The position numbers and the translations under genes were made by a program. Positions 35,500 to 44,533 of a DNA stretch of 64,000 bases are shown piece after piece (position 1 is the first letter of the stretch; the number at the start of each line of letters is the position of its first letter). This DNA comes from DAOQTX01 sp035340715 (GTDB lineage Bacteria > Bacteroidota > Bacteroidia > AKYH767-A > OLB10). The stretch lies in NCBI GenBank assembly GCA_035340715.1, contig DAOQTX010000004.1, positions 12,642 through 76,641 of the forward strand. Reading direction: 5' to 3'. Below the pieces are notes generated by a model, which was not told where the DNA came from, ran no database searches, and saw only the letters and a list, made by a program, of their open reading frames with translations.

Positions 35500-37724
35500 T
35501 TCTTTTTAAAGGTATAAGACAGTGAACAGAAATAATTTATACCGGTGCTGATCAATGCAGAACTTCCTTCGGAACCATGCACGGTTGCACTTCCATAACT
35601 ATTGATTTGACGTACGTTTAAAATATTCTTGATTCCGGCATTGAGTTGCATCTGATCTTTTAAAAACGATTTACTCATTGAAACATCCAACAAATGATAC
35701 GCTTCGCTTTTTAGCAAAGAGATGTTATACGCATCATCGCTAATGTAAATAGGCATGGCACCCTTATACGTGTAACGAAGATTTACACTGCTTTTTAACT
35801 TTTCTGGCAAACGATACATCAATTGATTAGAAGACTCATAACCATAATTGATTTGTCGGCCTACTTGATCATTATATACATTGGATATTCCTGAATAAGC
35901 CGATTGATGAGATACACTCCACTTTTTTAACTCGATGCTTAGCGTTGCTCTTGTGCCTGCACTTTTATATTCACCTATATTAACATAAGTAAATAAATTA
36001 CTGCTGCTGTTCACCTGAGCAAGTGTAATCAGGTTATCAATTTTATTGAAATAAAAGTTCAACTCACTTTTAAGCATCGCCTTTTGAAATAGGCTTTTTC
36101 TTTTTTCGATATTTAGCGAAAGTGAATGAGCATATTCCGGCTTCAGCGATTCGTTGCCCCGTATATTGTGATTGACATCAACAAAGTAGAGATACAACTC
36201 CTTTACAGAAGGTGCTCGGAAACCTCTATTGTAGGCCAAACGCATGATGGCTTTTTCCGCTCCCAATTCATAGCGAACATTCACCGATGGAATGGTGGCC
36301 ATGCCATACACCGGATTGTAATTGAAACGTAAAGCGGGCTTAAAAGAAAATCCTTGCACCGGAGAAGATTCAAAACTTCCGAACAAAGCATAATTGTCGG
36401 ATGAAACACTTCTTCGGGTAAAGCGCTCTCCACGTGCCGATTCGGTATTGATATCAAACCCTGTTTGAAAATTCATACTGCTTCCTTCTTCCGCTTTATG
36501 AATGGTAGAATAAATATTCCACGATGTAATCCGTGTGCTGTCTTGATCGTCCTTATTTTCGGTTAGTGTTTCGTTGAGGGTAACCAAATCTTTTCGGTAT
36601 GTATTTTTTATTCTTCTATACTCCGATAAGCCAATTTGAAATTTTGCCCGGTGGTTATTCCCAATAATATGCTCACCCGAAAACTGATACATATTCCTAC
36701 GCGTTTTGTAATACTCGTCAAAAGCATAAATATAGTACGGTGTATATACGGCTAATCCTTTATTGGTCAGCTTTTCATCCATTATATGCGTACTGAACAT
36801 AAAGCGACTTTGATGATAAAACCAAATGTATTTGGCACTACCGAACCACTGCTCTTTTGGTTTCCAATCGAGGTAGCGTTCCGATTCATCGTTCGACCAA
36901 CCATCAAAATAATTTCTTCCGGCTGAAACAATAAAATTCGATCGCTTAAATCTTTTGCCCAACCAAAAGTCTGCATTGTATTGCCCTATGCTTTCGTAAT
37001 GAGTCTTCAGTTGTGCAATCAGATTGTCTTGTACGCTTTGCTTGGAGATGATGTTGATGATTCCTCCACTGGCATCGGTTCCATAATTAACCGACATTGG
37101 TCCTTCAACCACTTCAATTCTTTCCACACCACTCATGGCAATTTGACTTAAATCAATGTTGCCGTTCAAGCGTCCATTTACCGGCAATCCATCCAACAAC
37201 ACTTTGATGTTGTTTCCACTCATTCCATTAATTTTTATACTGCTGCCCAATACCGCATCATTATTTAACTCAAGCCCCGCTTTGCGACTCAACACTTCAT
37301 TGATACTTGCATAGCCTTGATCATTGATCTGCTGAGCGGATATAACTTGAACCGTATGCATGGATTTGCTTTGTTGCCTTGGAGCATATTCGGTTGTAAT
37401 CACTACTTCGTTCAGTTGTATATTTTTTAAAGGAAGATCGTATTCATATACCGCAGAGTTTATGTAGATGGTATCGCATAAGGTTTCAATAGAAAGATGT
37501 GCTACTTGCAGCACAAAAGGAACTTGAATGGCATCGGGAATAATCAATTCACCTTTATTGTCGCTAAAACGTACCAACGATTCACGACTGTTCAAATCTA
37601 TCATTACCACTGTGGCCAAACTCAAAGGATTTTGATTCGCATCCTTGAGGATTAATTTTTTTGCCTGAACAGAGTTGGAAAGTATAATAAATAAGACAAA
37701 AACGAAGTTCTTCACAAAATTCAC
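35496..37724 (-). CDS. TonB-dependent outer-membrane receptor
   Basis: This 742-residue outer-membrane transporter leads the operon. It has a signal peptide and a carboxypeptidase-regulatory-like domain (about 22-105). A plug domain follows (about 115-230, with SKSMHTVQVISAQQIND, LLDGLPVNGRLNG and GPMSVNYGTDASGGIINIISK), and then a 22-strand barrel ending with an aromatic residue two places before the last lysines. The siderophore/haem class is suggested by length and by the two HmuY-like proteins encoded after it. The start is GTG at 37724. Confidence 0.93.
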   Translation of the reverse strand: MNFVKNFVFVLFIILSNSVQAKKLILKDANQNPLSLATVVMIDLNSRESLVRFSDNKGELIIPDAIQVPFVLQVAHLSIETLCDTIYINSAVYEYDLPLKNIQLNEVVITTEYAPRQQSKSMHTVQVISAQQINDQGYASINEVLSRKAGLELNNDAVLGSSIKINGMSGNNIKVLLDGLPVNGRLNGNIDLSQIAMSGVERIEVVEGPMSVNYGTDASGGIINIISKQSVQDNLIAQLKTHYESIGQYNADFWLGKRFKRSNFIVSAGRNYFDGWSNDESERYLDWKPKEQWFGSAKYIWFYHQSRFMFSTHIMDEKLTNKGLAVYTPYYIYAFDEYYKTRRNMYQFSGEHIIGNNHRAKFQIGLSEYRRIKNTYRKDLVTLNETLTENKDDQDSTRITSWNIYSTIHKAEEGSSMNFQTGFDINTESARGERFTRRSVSSDNYALFGSFESSPVQGFSFKPALRFNYNPVYGMATIPSVNVRYELGAEKAIMRLAYNRGFRAPSVKELYLYFVDVNHNIRGNESLKPEYAHSLSLNIEKRKSLFQKAMLKSELNFYFNKIDNLITLAQVNSSSNLFTYVNIGEYKSAGTRATLSIELKKWSVSHQSAYSGISNVYNDQVGRQINYGYESSNQLMYRLPEKLKSSVNLRYTYKGAMPIYISDDAYNISLLKSEAYHLLDVSMSKSFLKDQMQLNAGIKNILNVRQINSYGSATVHGSEGSSALISTGINYFCSLSYTFKKK

Positions 37725-37827
37725 GCTGCAAAATTACTAAGCCTGAAACATGAGAAAAACTAATCACGGTCATATTTATCTAATTTGACAATACAATGAC
37801 ATATGATAGACTTTGGTAAGAAAAATG

Positions 37828-37855
37828 TTGAATAGACCGAAGAATATTACTTTTG
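37828..37855 (+). promoter_or_regulatory. Promoter of the 226-residue protein/M28 peptidase pair
   Basis: TTG (37828-37830), a 17-base spacer and TACTTTTG (37848-37855) give both halves of the Bacteroidota consensus. The leader to the ATG at 37890 would be about 28 bases. Confidence 0.6.
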
Positions 37856-37889
37856 TGGCGGAGAACATCAAATCACAGAAAATCATAAA

Positions 37890-38570
37890 ATGAAAAAAGA
37901 AGAAATAGAAAAAGCCTACCAGAATTTTAAGCAAAGGATGGATATTTTGATGCAAGCCATCGATAAAGATTTAGCAAAAGCAGAATTGGATTTACTGATT
38001 CATTATACCAATCAGTTTATCAAATCGCTTGGACTTGATGAACTCAACTATCCGGTAGAAAACATAGCAGATAAAAAAGAAAATAAAACCGTTGAAGTAA
38101 AACCACAGCTTACAAGCCCAACGGTAACCATAGCAGATGCTGATATTGAAGATGAGCCTATACCTATAGCGGAAGCCGAAATAGAAACCAAACAGAAGAT
38201 TAAAATTAAACCGGCTGATGCCAAACCTTCCAAAGCAGAGGTGTTGGCACAAAACAATTCATCTTCAACCCTGCACGACCGAATGACAAAAACCAAACCC
38301 GACCCTAGTTTGGCCGATAAATTAGAAAAGAAACCTTTGAACGATATGAAAAAGGGGATTGGGATAAATGAAAAATTTATTTTTATAAGTGAATTGTTTA
38401 AAGGCGATCAAAATTCTTATTCCACAGGAATAGAGAAATTAAACAGCTGCCAATCGATGAGCGAAGCTGAGCGTGTCTTACAGAATTTATCGGGCGAATT
38501 TGAATGGCAATCTGAATCGACTGCGTATACTTTATTGCATAATCTAGTTGAAAGACGCTATGCAAACTAA
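37890..38570 (+). CDS. Conserved Bacteroidota protein with helical ends and a disordered middle
   Basis: I do not recognise a characterised family. Residues 1-55 are predicted helical and charged. Residues 60-150 are Lys/Glu/Pro-rich low complexity with repeated 'adaeIe' lines and are probably disordered. The C-terminal 75 residues contain a conserved-looking module: MKKGIGINEKFIFISELFKGDQ, then IEKLNSCQS and FEWQSES. That module recurs at the ends of other uncharacterised Bacteroidota proteins. No signal peptide is present, so it should be cytoplasmic. It overlaps the M28 peptidase start by 11 bases. Confidence 0.78.
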   Translation: MKKEEIEKAYQNFKQRMDILMQAIDKDLAKAELDLLIHYTNQFIKSLGLDELNYPVENIADKKENKTVEVKPQLTSPTVTIADADIEDEPIPIAEAEIETKQKIKIKPADAKPSKAEVLAQNNSSSTLHDRMTKTKPDPSLADKLEKKPLNDMKKGIGINEKFIFISELFKGDQNSYSTGIEKLNSCQSMSEAERVLQNLSGEFEWQSESTAYTLLHNLVERRYAN

Positions 38571-39819
38571 GTGCAGATTTCTGTTTTTAATTTTTGTTTT
38601 TGTATTAACGACTCACCGCTTTTGTTATGGGCAAGATTCTTTTTATGCGCGACAAGTCATTAAAGATTTATGTTCCGAAAAAATGCACGGAAGAGGATAT
38701 GTAAAAAAAGGTGATCAAAATGCGTCTATATACATTAGCAAAGAGTTTCAATTTGCAGGTCTTGAAAAATTAAGCAAAGGATATTATCAGGAATTTACGC
38801 ATAGCGTTAATACGTTTCCTTCAAGCATGTATGTGAAGCTCGATACGGCAGTATTACAGGCAGGAGTTCAATTTATTGTTGATCCAAAATCTCCTTCTGC
38901 AAAAGGCAGTTATCTAATTGAAGAAACGAATGCACTTCCGGATCAATACAGCGAGCGTGCATTGCGCTACAGATTTGTTTATGTGAATCCGAAAGGTCTT
39001 TCAAGCGAAGACAGTTTAAAATTGATGGCTGCCTGGAAAGAGGACAAACGTGCTGCCGGATATATTTTTCGTCATAAAAAATTAACCTGGAGTGTAGGCA
39101 CAGAAGTGATGGAAAAACCAATGATTTACCTCTTGAACGACAGTGTTGCCAAGTCTTTTAAACATATAGAACTAAGTATAAAAAATAAATTTATTTCTCG
39201 ATACAAGTCGCGAAATGTTGTAGCTTATGTTAAAGGGAAAGTAAAGCCCGATAGTATGATTGTTGTTTCGGCACATTACGATCATTTAGGTCGTATGGGA
39301 AAAACAGCTCTTTTCCCCGGAGCAAACGATAATGCTAGTGGAGTTGCCTTAATGCTGAATTTAGTAAAGCACTATGCCTTGACTGAAAACAAGCCCGATT
39401 ATTCAATTCTGTTTATTGCCTTTGCTGCTGAAGAAGCGGGATTAAAAGGATCATTGCATTATACCCAAAATCCATTGAAGCCTCTTTCAAAAATTAAATT
39501 CCTGATCAATTTAGATTTAACCGGTACAGGTGATGAAGGCATCACGGTAGTTAATGCCACTGAATTTCCTGAACACTTTGATAGGATCAAAAAAATAAAC
39601 GAAGAAGAAAATTATTTCACCTATGTAGGTAGTAGAGGAAAGGCAAAAAATTCTGATCATTATTATTTTAGCGAAGCAGGTGTTCCTTCTTTTTTTATTT
39701 ACACGATGGGAGGAATTAAAGCTTATCATGATATTTATGACATTCCTGAAACATTACCGCTTACTCGATATCGTCAGTTGTTTCGATTGATCGATGATTT
39801 TATTAAAGGAATACACTAG
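38560..39819 (+). CDS. Secreted M28 family metallopeptidase
   Basis: This 419-residue di-zinc aminopeptidase has a signal peptide ending in CYGQ near residue 25. M28 ligands and motifs are visible: HYDHLGRMG (first His), GANDNASGVALM (bridging Asp), FAAEEAGLKGS (catalytic Glu pair), INLDLTGTGD (Asp) and the final His in KAYHDIYD. The domain between the signal and residue 190 looks like a PA-type insert. I choose the ATG at 38560, since its N-terminus gives the better signal peptide. It is translationally coupled to the 226-residue protein. Confidence 0.92.
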   Translation: MQTKCRFLFLIFVFVLTTHRFCYGQDSFYARQVIKDLCSEKMHGRGYVKKGDQNASIYISKEFQFAGLEKLSKGYYQEFTHSVNTFPSSMYVKLDTAVLQAGVQFIVDPKSPSAKGSYLIEETNALPDQYSERALRYRFVYVNPKGLSSEDSLKLMAAWKEDKRAAGYIFRHKKLTWSVGTEVMEKPMIYLLNDSVAKSFKHIELSIKNKFISRYKSRNVVAYVKGKVKPDSMIVVSAHYDHLGRMGKTALFPGANDNASGVALMLNLVKHYALTENKPDYSILFIAFAAEEAGLKGSLHYTQNPLKPLSKIKFLINLDLTGTGDEGITVVNATEFPEHFDRIKKINEEENYFTYVGSRGKAKNSDHYYFSEAGVPSFFIYTMGGIKAYHDIYDIPETLPLTRYRQLFRLIDDFIKGIH

Positions 39820-39915
39820 TATTGGTTTGTTTCTTCCAAAAACCTATTGAATCTCATGTAGGTTTAAAATATTTTTTTTAAACTTTGTAGTCTAAATCAA
39901 AAAAACTCAATAGCT

Positions 39916-40977
39916 ATGAGAAATTTATATCTCTTCATTTATTGCATTTTAATTTCAGTATCAACTCAAGCCCAACCTACCATTACTCAATCGGATGCAC
40001 CCGTAGCAGGCACCCAATGGACCGAATTTGACGATGATCGTCCGGGAATTTTTACGTTAGGGGCAGCTGGAGCGAACCAATCGTGGAATTATGCAACAGG
40101 ATTCATGACTCAATCAACCAATTACCTTAGCTTTAGTTCCATCGCCTCATTACCTGGCAATTTATCATCACAATTTCCTGGAGCCAATCTTGCTTTGAAC
40201 TTTCCAAGCGATTCTATTTGCCAATATTTTGATGTGAACAATACCGGTATTTATATTGATGGCCTTTATACTTATTCAATGTTGGCCATGCCGCCATTCA
40301 ATAAGTTTGATTACAACCCGAATAACTTATTCATTCCATTCCCTTTTACCTACAATGGTGTACGAAATCATGTCTCCAAACAAGAAGTTGTTATTGTTGG
40401 TACGCCATCCATTAAGACCGTAATCTCCACTTTGCAACAATTTAATGGGGATGGATATGGAAGTTTAACAACGCCTGCAGGAACGTTCCCTAATGTACTT
40501 CGCATTAAATCATTCAGCTATAGTATTGACTCAACCTTTGCCGACATATCCGGCACCGGTAACTATATCTTCGTGAATAGTGGGGGAGCTTCTGATTCTA
40601 GCTACTCTTATTTTCATATGCGCAATGGTGTAAATTCATTTTTATGTGTTGTGGATATGAACAATACCAATACCGTTGTAGAAAGTGTAAGTTATCTTGT
40701 GAATGGAATTGTAGGAATTGAAGAAACCAGTAATCCGCCATCCGTTTTAGTTTATCCAAATCCTTTGATCGATCAAAAATTAAACATCCATATTGATCAA
40801 GATGATGTATCACAGGTCAGAATCTATAATGAGCAGGGGCAAGTTGTCTATCAACAAGCTGTATACGGAGCCGATACCTATTCATTTGAATTCGATTTTA
40901 GCAAAGGGTTTTATCTCTATCAACTGATATCTCATGGTGGACAAATCATAAGCAACGGAAAATTTATTAAACAATAA
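39916..40977 (+). CDS. Secreted protein with type A T9SS signal
   Basis: This 353-residue protein has a signal peptide ending in STQAQ near residue 20. The body of about 245 residues is Ser/Thr/Asn- and aromatic-rich with predicted beta strands and no enzyme motif. It begins PTITQSDAPVAGTQWTEF, a line common in Bacteroidota surface proteins. The end is a type A T9SS sorting domain (LVYPNPLIDQKLNIHI, VRIYNEQGQVVYQ, FSKGFYLYQLI, KFIKQ). It is followed by a strong terminator. Confidence 0.85.
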   Translation: MRNLYLFIYCILISVSTQAQPTITQSDAPVAGTQWTEFDDDRPGIFTLGAAGANQSWNYATGFMTQSTNYLSFSSIASLPGNLSSQFPGANLALNFPSDSICQYFDVNNTGIYIDGLYTYSMLAMPPFNKFDYNPNNLFIPFPFTYNGVRNHVSKQEVVIVGTPSIKTVISTLQQFNGDGYGSLTTPAGTFPNVLRIKSFSYSIDSTFADISGTGNYIFVNSGGASDSSYSYFHMRNGVNSFLCVVDMNNTNTVVESVSYLVNGIVGIEETSNPPSVLVYPNPLIDQKLNIHIDQDDVSQVRIYNEQGQVVYQQAVYGADTYSFEFDFSKGFYLYQLISHGGQIISNGKFIKQ

Positions 40978-40995
40978 AGTAGCATTTACTATAGA

Positions 40996-41024
40996 AAAGG
41001 GATGATTCTATCATCCCTTTTTTT
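40996..41024 (+). terminator. Rho-independent terminator
   Basis: AAAGGGATGA (40996-41005) pairs perfectly with TCATCCCTTT (41011-41020) around a 5-base loop, and four further T follow. It lies 19 bases after the stop of the T9SS substrate gene. Confidence 0.85.
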
Positions 41025-41096
41025 GTTATGAATAAATTGAAATAGAAATTCAGAAACAATATTTTTCTTTTTATGTTCATAATAGTAAATTTCAAT

Positions 41097-42026
41097 ATGA
41101 AAAAATCCATAACCCTTTTCTTTCTATCTCTATTTTGCATAAGTGGCGCAGTATATGCTCAGGGATGTTCTGACGCAGGATTTTGCTCAGCCGGATCTAT
41201 GCAAAATCACAATGGCCAAGATGAATATGTAAACCTAAGCAAAGTGAGTGCCTCTATCAGCTATGGTGTCGGAGAGCAAGGAGTAAGCATTGTCCAATTC
41301 ACCCCTGAAGTTCAAATTGGATTGTTTACCGGCACACAAATTCAGGTAAAAATTCCTTTTATGGCCATCAATGGCAATATAGGAAGCAACAGCGGATTGG
41401 GTGATGCAATATTTTCTATTACTCAAAAACTTCCAATCGACTTAAACGATGGAGACATTCTTATTACGGCCGGTAGTCGCATACCCATAGGAACGACAGA
41501 TGAAAAAGATAAAGACGGTCCTTTACCTATGCCGTATCAAACTGGATTAGGAACCTTGGATGGCATTGGTGGTCTTTCGGTCAGACTTAAACAATGGAAA
41601 ATGAGTGCAGGCTTTCAGTGGGTAATGGATGATCAAAACAAAAACCAATTTTTACGAGCCGCTTGGCTGGGCAATGAGGATGCACAAAAATATTTTGAAT
41701 CCAACAAATTGAAGAGAGGTAATGATGCTTTGTTGCGCATTGATCGATCGTTAAAGGTTGGACGATTTGTATTCACTCCGGGAGTATTGGGCATTTATCG
41801 TTTAAACAAAGACTCGTATGTAAATGAGAATGGAGTAAGAAGCAGTATTAGTGGAAGCGATGGACTAACATTGAACATCAATCTAAGTTCCGACATAAAA
41901 ATAAATGACAAAGCCGGATTGAATGTGATAGCAGCTTTTCCCGCTGTAGTGCGCGACAAACGACCTGATGGACTTACACGTAGTGCGGTTTTAAGTTTTA
42001 CCTTTTCACGAACATTGGGAAATTAG
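41097..42026 (+). CDS. Exported beta-barrel-like protein
   Basis: This 309-residue exported protein has a signal peptide ending in VYAQ and then a cysteine-containing start GCSDAGFCSAGSMQ, a line shared by a group of Bacteroidota proteins of unknown function. The body shows alternating barrel strands (GVSIVQFTPEVQIGLF, IQVKIPFMAING, GDILITAGSRIPIG) and ends with the aromatic FTFSRTLGN, typical of outer-membrane proteins. I choose the ATG at 41097 because it starts the signal peptide directly. Substrate unknown. Confidence 0.82.
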   Translation: MKKSITLFFLSLFCISGAVYAQGCSDAGFCSAGSMQNHNGQDEYVNLSKVSASISYGVGEQGVSIVQFTPEVQIGLFTGTQIQVKIPFMAINGNIGSNSGLGDAIFSITQKLPIDLNDGDILITAGSRIPIGTTDEKDKDGPLPMPYQTGLGTLDGIGGLSVRLKQWKMSAGFQWVMDDQNKNQFLRAAWLGNEDAQKYFESNKLKRGNDALLRIDRSLKVGRFVFTPGVLGIYRLNKDSYVNENGVRSSISGSDGLTLNINLSSDIKINDKAGLNVIAAFPAVVRDKRPDGLTRSAVLSFTFSRTLGN

Positions 42027-42029
42027 CAG

Positions 42030-42066
42030 TATCTATACAAGACCTGCTTTTGGTTTGGTATAGATA
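42030..42066. repeat. Hairpin with perfect 9-bp arms
   Basis: TATCTATAC (42030-42038) and GTATAGATA (42058-42066) are perfect inverted repeats around a 19-base spacer. No T tract follows, so it is not a standard terminator. It starts three bases after the barrel-protein stop. Confidence 0.45.
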
Positions 42067-42070
42067 ATTG

Positions 42071-42110
42071 CGAGTTGTTTCTCGTTCTAAACTCTACGAG
42101 CAATAACTCG
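42071..42110. repeat. Second hairpin, 15-bp imperfect arms
   Basis: The arms 42071-42085 and 42096-42110 match at 13 of 15 positions (outer CGAGTT/AACTCG and inner CTCGT/ACGAG perfect) around a 10-base loop. It lies directly before the weak promoter element at 42131-42138 of the penicillin acylase gene and could act as a protein-binding site or RNA structure. Confidence 0.45.
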
Positions 42111-42142
42111 GAAAATCAACTCAGCTTTTTTACCTTAGTTGC

Positions 42143-44533
42143 ATGAAGGTTGTTAAACTTTTTGCTGTAGTCTTTATTGTCTTTATCCTGTTATTGGGTG
42201 GAGGCATCTACTTTTTTCTTCATAAACAAAAACCTCATTACAAAGGAGCGGTGTACATCAAAGGGTTTGAAAATCCTTGTGAGATTTTGTACGACTCTTA
42301 TGGCATTCCACACATTATAGCACAAAGTGAACCGGATGCCTACCGTGCTCTGGGTTTTGCAGTGGCGCAGGAACGATTGTTCCAAATGGAAATGATGCGA
42401 AGAGTTAGCAGCGGAAGATTGTCTGAAGTTTTTGGAGTTAATACATTAGAAATAGATCGTTTTTTTCGCATGGTGGGTTTTAATCATTTAGCTTCCAGAG
42501 AAGTTGAACGAAATTTCAACAATCCGCATGCTCCATGGACCAAAGCCTGTTTAGCTTATATTGAAGGATTAAATCATTTCATCGAAAATGAAAATCTACC
42601 GGTGGAGTTTACTTTGCTTGGATTTACACCAAAACCTTATACGCCTGAAGACATGTATTTGATTGCATCGTATATGTCTTTTTCTTTTGCTATGGGCATT
42701 AAAACAGATCCGCTTCTGCAACGGATACTTCAAAATCATGGCCCTACTTATCTCTCTGATTTTTCTTTAGGTTTCGATTCAACCAAAATATGTTTGCCCA
42801 ACGATTGTCAAAACAGCATTCGGCAATTTCCATCTGTGCATGATCGCTTAAGTGCACTGAGAATGCCACAAATCACCGGAAGTAATGCATGGATTGTTTC
42901 TCCTCAAAAAAGTAAAAGCAATTCCGTTTTATTTGCCAACGATCCGCACATCGAATTCAGTCAACCGGCCGTTTGGTACGAGGCGCATCTGTCTTATCCC
43001 GGTGTGGAATTTACCGGACATTTTTTAGCCGGCTTATGCTTTGCTCCTTTAGGACATTCGCTGCATCATGTTTGGGGAATTACTATGCTACTCAATGATG
43101 ATGTCGATTTTCTTTTTGAGAAATATGCTGACAATGATAGTACTAAAGTTAAAGGTATTATTAAGGACTATCCTATTGATGTGCAGGAGGAAATTATATT
43201 GGTAAAAGATAGCGCAGCAGAAAAATTAATTGTTCGGAGGACTAAAAATGGGCCTATCTGCTCTGATGTAATGAAAGATATTAAATCTATGTCAGATCAA
43301 CCAGTTTCTTTATCATGGACCTATTTGAAAACCGAAAATGATCTTTTGCAGGTGATGTATGGTATGATGCATGCCAAAAACATGAAAGTATTTAGGAGAG
43401 AGCTTGAAAAAATTGCTTCGCCCGGACTAAATATCATGTATGCCGATAAGGAAAATATTGCTTGGTTTGCTGCCGCTCATTTTGTGAAACGAAACGACAG
43501 TATATTTCCCAGTCTATTTCGTTCAGCATATAGCAACAACTTTAACGACAGCTATTTTGACCCGAAGAATAATCCTTGTTCGGTAAATCCCGAACGCGGA
43601 TATGTGTACTCTGCTAACAACCAACCCGAGCCAAAAAATGGAATGTTTCATCCGGGATATTATGTGAATGATGACCGGGCTTTACGAATAACACAGGTAT
43701 TGTCTTCAAAGGATAAGCTAAGTGTTGAAGATTTTAAAAATCTTCAATTGGATGATACCTCTCAAGTGATGAATGCGGTCAAAAATATTCTGATAGCAGA
43801 AATCAAAAATGTTGATCATTCTGAAATAAATGCAGCTGAACTATTTCAACAGCTTAAAAAATGGAACGGAAGTTTTAATAAAGAAGAGTCCACCCCTGTG
43901 TTTTTCAATCAATTCTTATTTGAGGTATTGGAGTTATTGTTATTGGATGAATTGGGGACAGAAGATTTTAAGGCGATGCTTAAAACACATGTTTTAAAAA
44001 CCGGTATGGAACGTATTCTCAAAAACGATAGTAGTGTATGGTGGGACAATGTATTGACCAAAAATCATCGGGAAACGAAAATTGAAATCATCAATCAAGC
44101 TTTTTATAATGCTGTTCGTAAACTAAATACAGTGTATGGAAAGAAATATGAAAAATGGAAATGGGGAAATGCTCATCAATTGGAACACCCTCATTTAATT
44201 GGGAAACAAGAACCGCTGAACAAAATTTTGAATGTAGGTCCATTTGCCACTAGCGGTGGTAACGAAACTGTGAACAATATGGGATATGAAATGAATGAAA
44301 AGGGAAAAATGCTAGTTCGCTTTGGTCCAAGCATGCGTAAAATTCTTGATCTTGCTCATCCTGAAGAAGGATGGAACATATCGCCTACTGGTCAATCGGG
44401 TAATTTCATGAGTAAACACTATAGAGATCAGGCAGAAATGTTTGTCAATGGTTCGTATCGTTCCATGACAATGAATCATGAAAGGATTAAGACAGAATAT
44501 AAATCGAAAATGATGTTAAAACCTAAACGATGA
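42143..44533 (+). CDS. Penicillin acylase family N-terminal nucleophile hydrolase
   Basis: This 796-residue hydrolase of the S45 family cleaves amide bonds, such as those in beta-lactams or acyl-homoserine lactones. The N-terminal helix (VFIVFILLLGGGIYFFL) is a signal or anchor. The predicted self-cleavage site puts Ser247 in TGSNAWIVSP at the new N-terminus of the beta chain. The preceding alpha chain includes IPHIIAQSEPDAYRALGFAVAQERLFQMEMMRR near residue 52 as a family hallmark. The proprotein length is typical. It starts four bases after a TACCTTAG promoter-like element. Confidence 0.92.
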   Translation: MKVVKLFAVVFIVFILLLGGGIYFFLHKQKPHYKGAVYIKGFENPCEILYDSYGIPHIIAQSEPDAYRALGFAVAQERLFQMEMMRRVSSGRLSEVFGVNTLEIDRFFRMVGFNHLASREVERNFNNPHAPWTKACLAYIEGLNHFIENENLPVEFTLLGFTPKPYTPEDMYLIASYMSFSFAMGIKTDPLLQRILQNHGPTYLSDFSLGFDSTKICLPNDCQNSIRQFPSVHDRLSALRMPQITGSNAWIVSPQKSKSNSVLFANDPHIEFSQPAVWYEAHLSYPGVEFTGHFLAGLCFAPLGHSLHHVWGITMLLNDDVDFLFEKYADNDSTKVKGIIKDYPIDVQEEIILVKDSAAEKLIVRRTKNGPICSDVMKDIKSMSDQPVSLSWTYLKTENDLLQVMYGMMHAKNMKVFRRELEKIASPGLNIMYADKENIAWFAAAHFVKRNDSIFPSLFRSAYSNNFNDSYFDPKNNPCSVNPERGYVYSANNQPEPKNGMFHPGYYVNDDRALRITQVLSSKDKLSVEDFKNLQLDDTSQVMNAVKNILIAEIKNVDHSEINAAELFQQLKKWNGSFNKEESTPVFFNQFLFEVLELLLLDELGTEDFKAMLKTHVLKTGMERILKNDSSVWWDNVLTKNHRETKIEIINQAFYNAVRKLNTVYGKKYEKWKWGNAHQLEHPHLIGKQEPLNKILNVGPFATSGGNETVNNMGYEMNEKGKMLVRFGPSMRKILDLAHPEEGWNISPTGQSGNFMSKHYRDQAEMFVNGSYRSMTMNHERIKTEYKSKMMLKPKR

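Noticed and set aside
39889..39897. Promoter element before the T9SS substrate at 39916 (TAAACTTTG)
   Set aside because: It has one base too many between TA and TTTG compared with TAnnTTTG, and no TTG at proper spacing.
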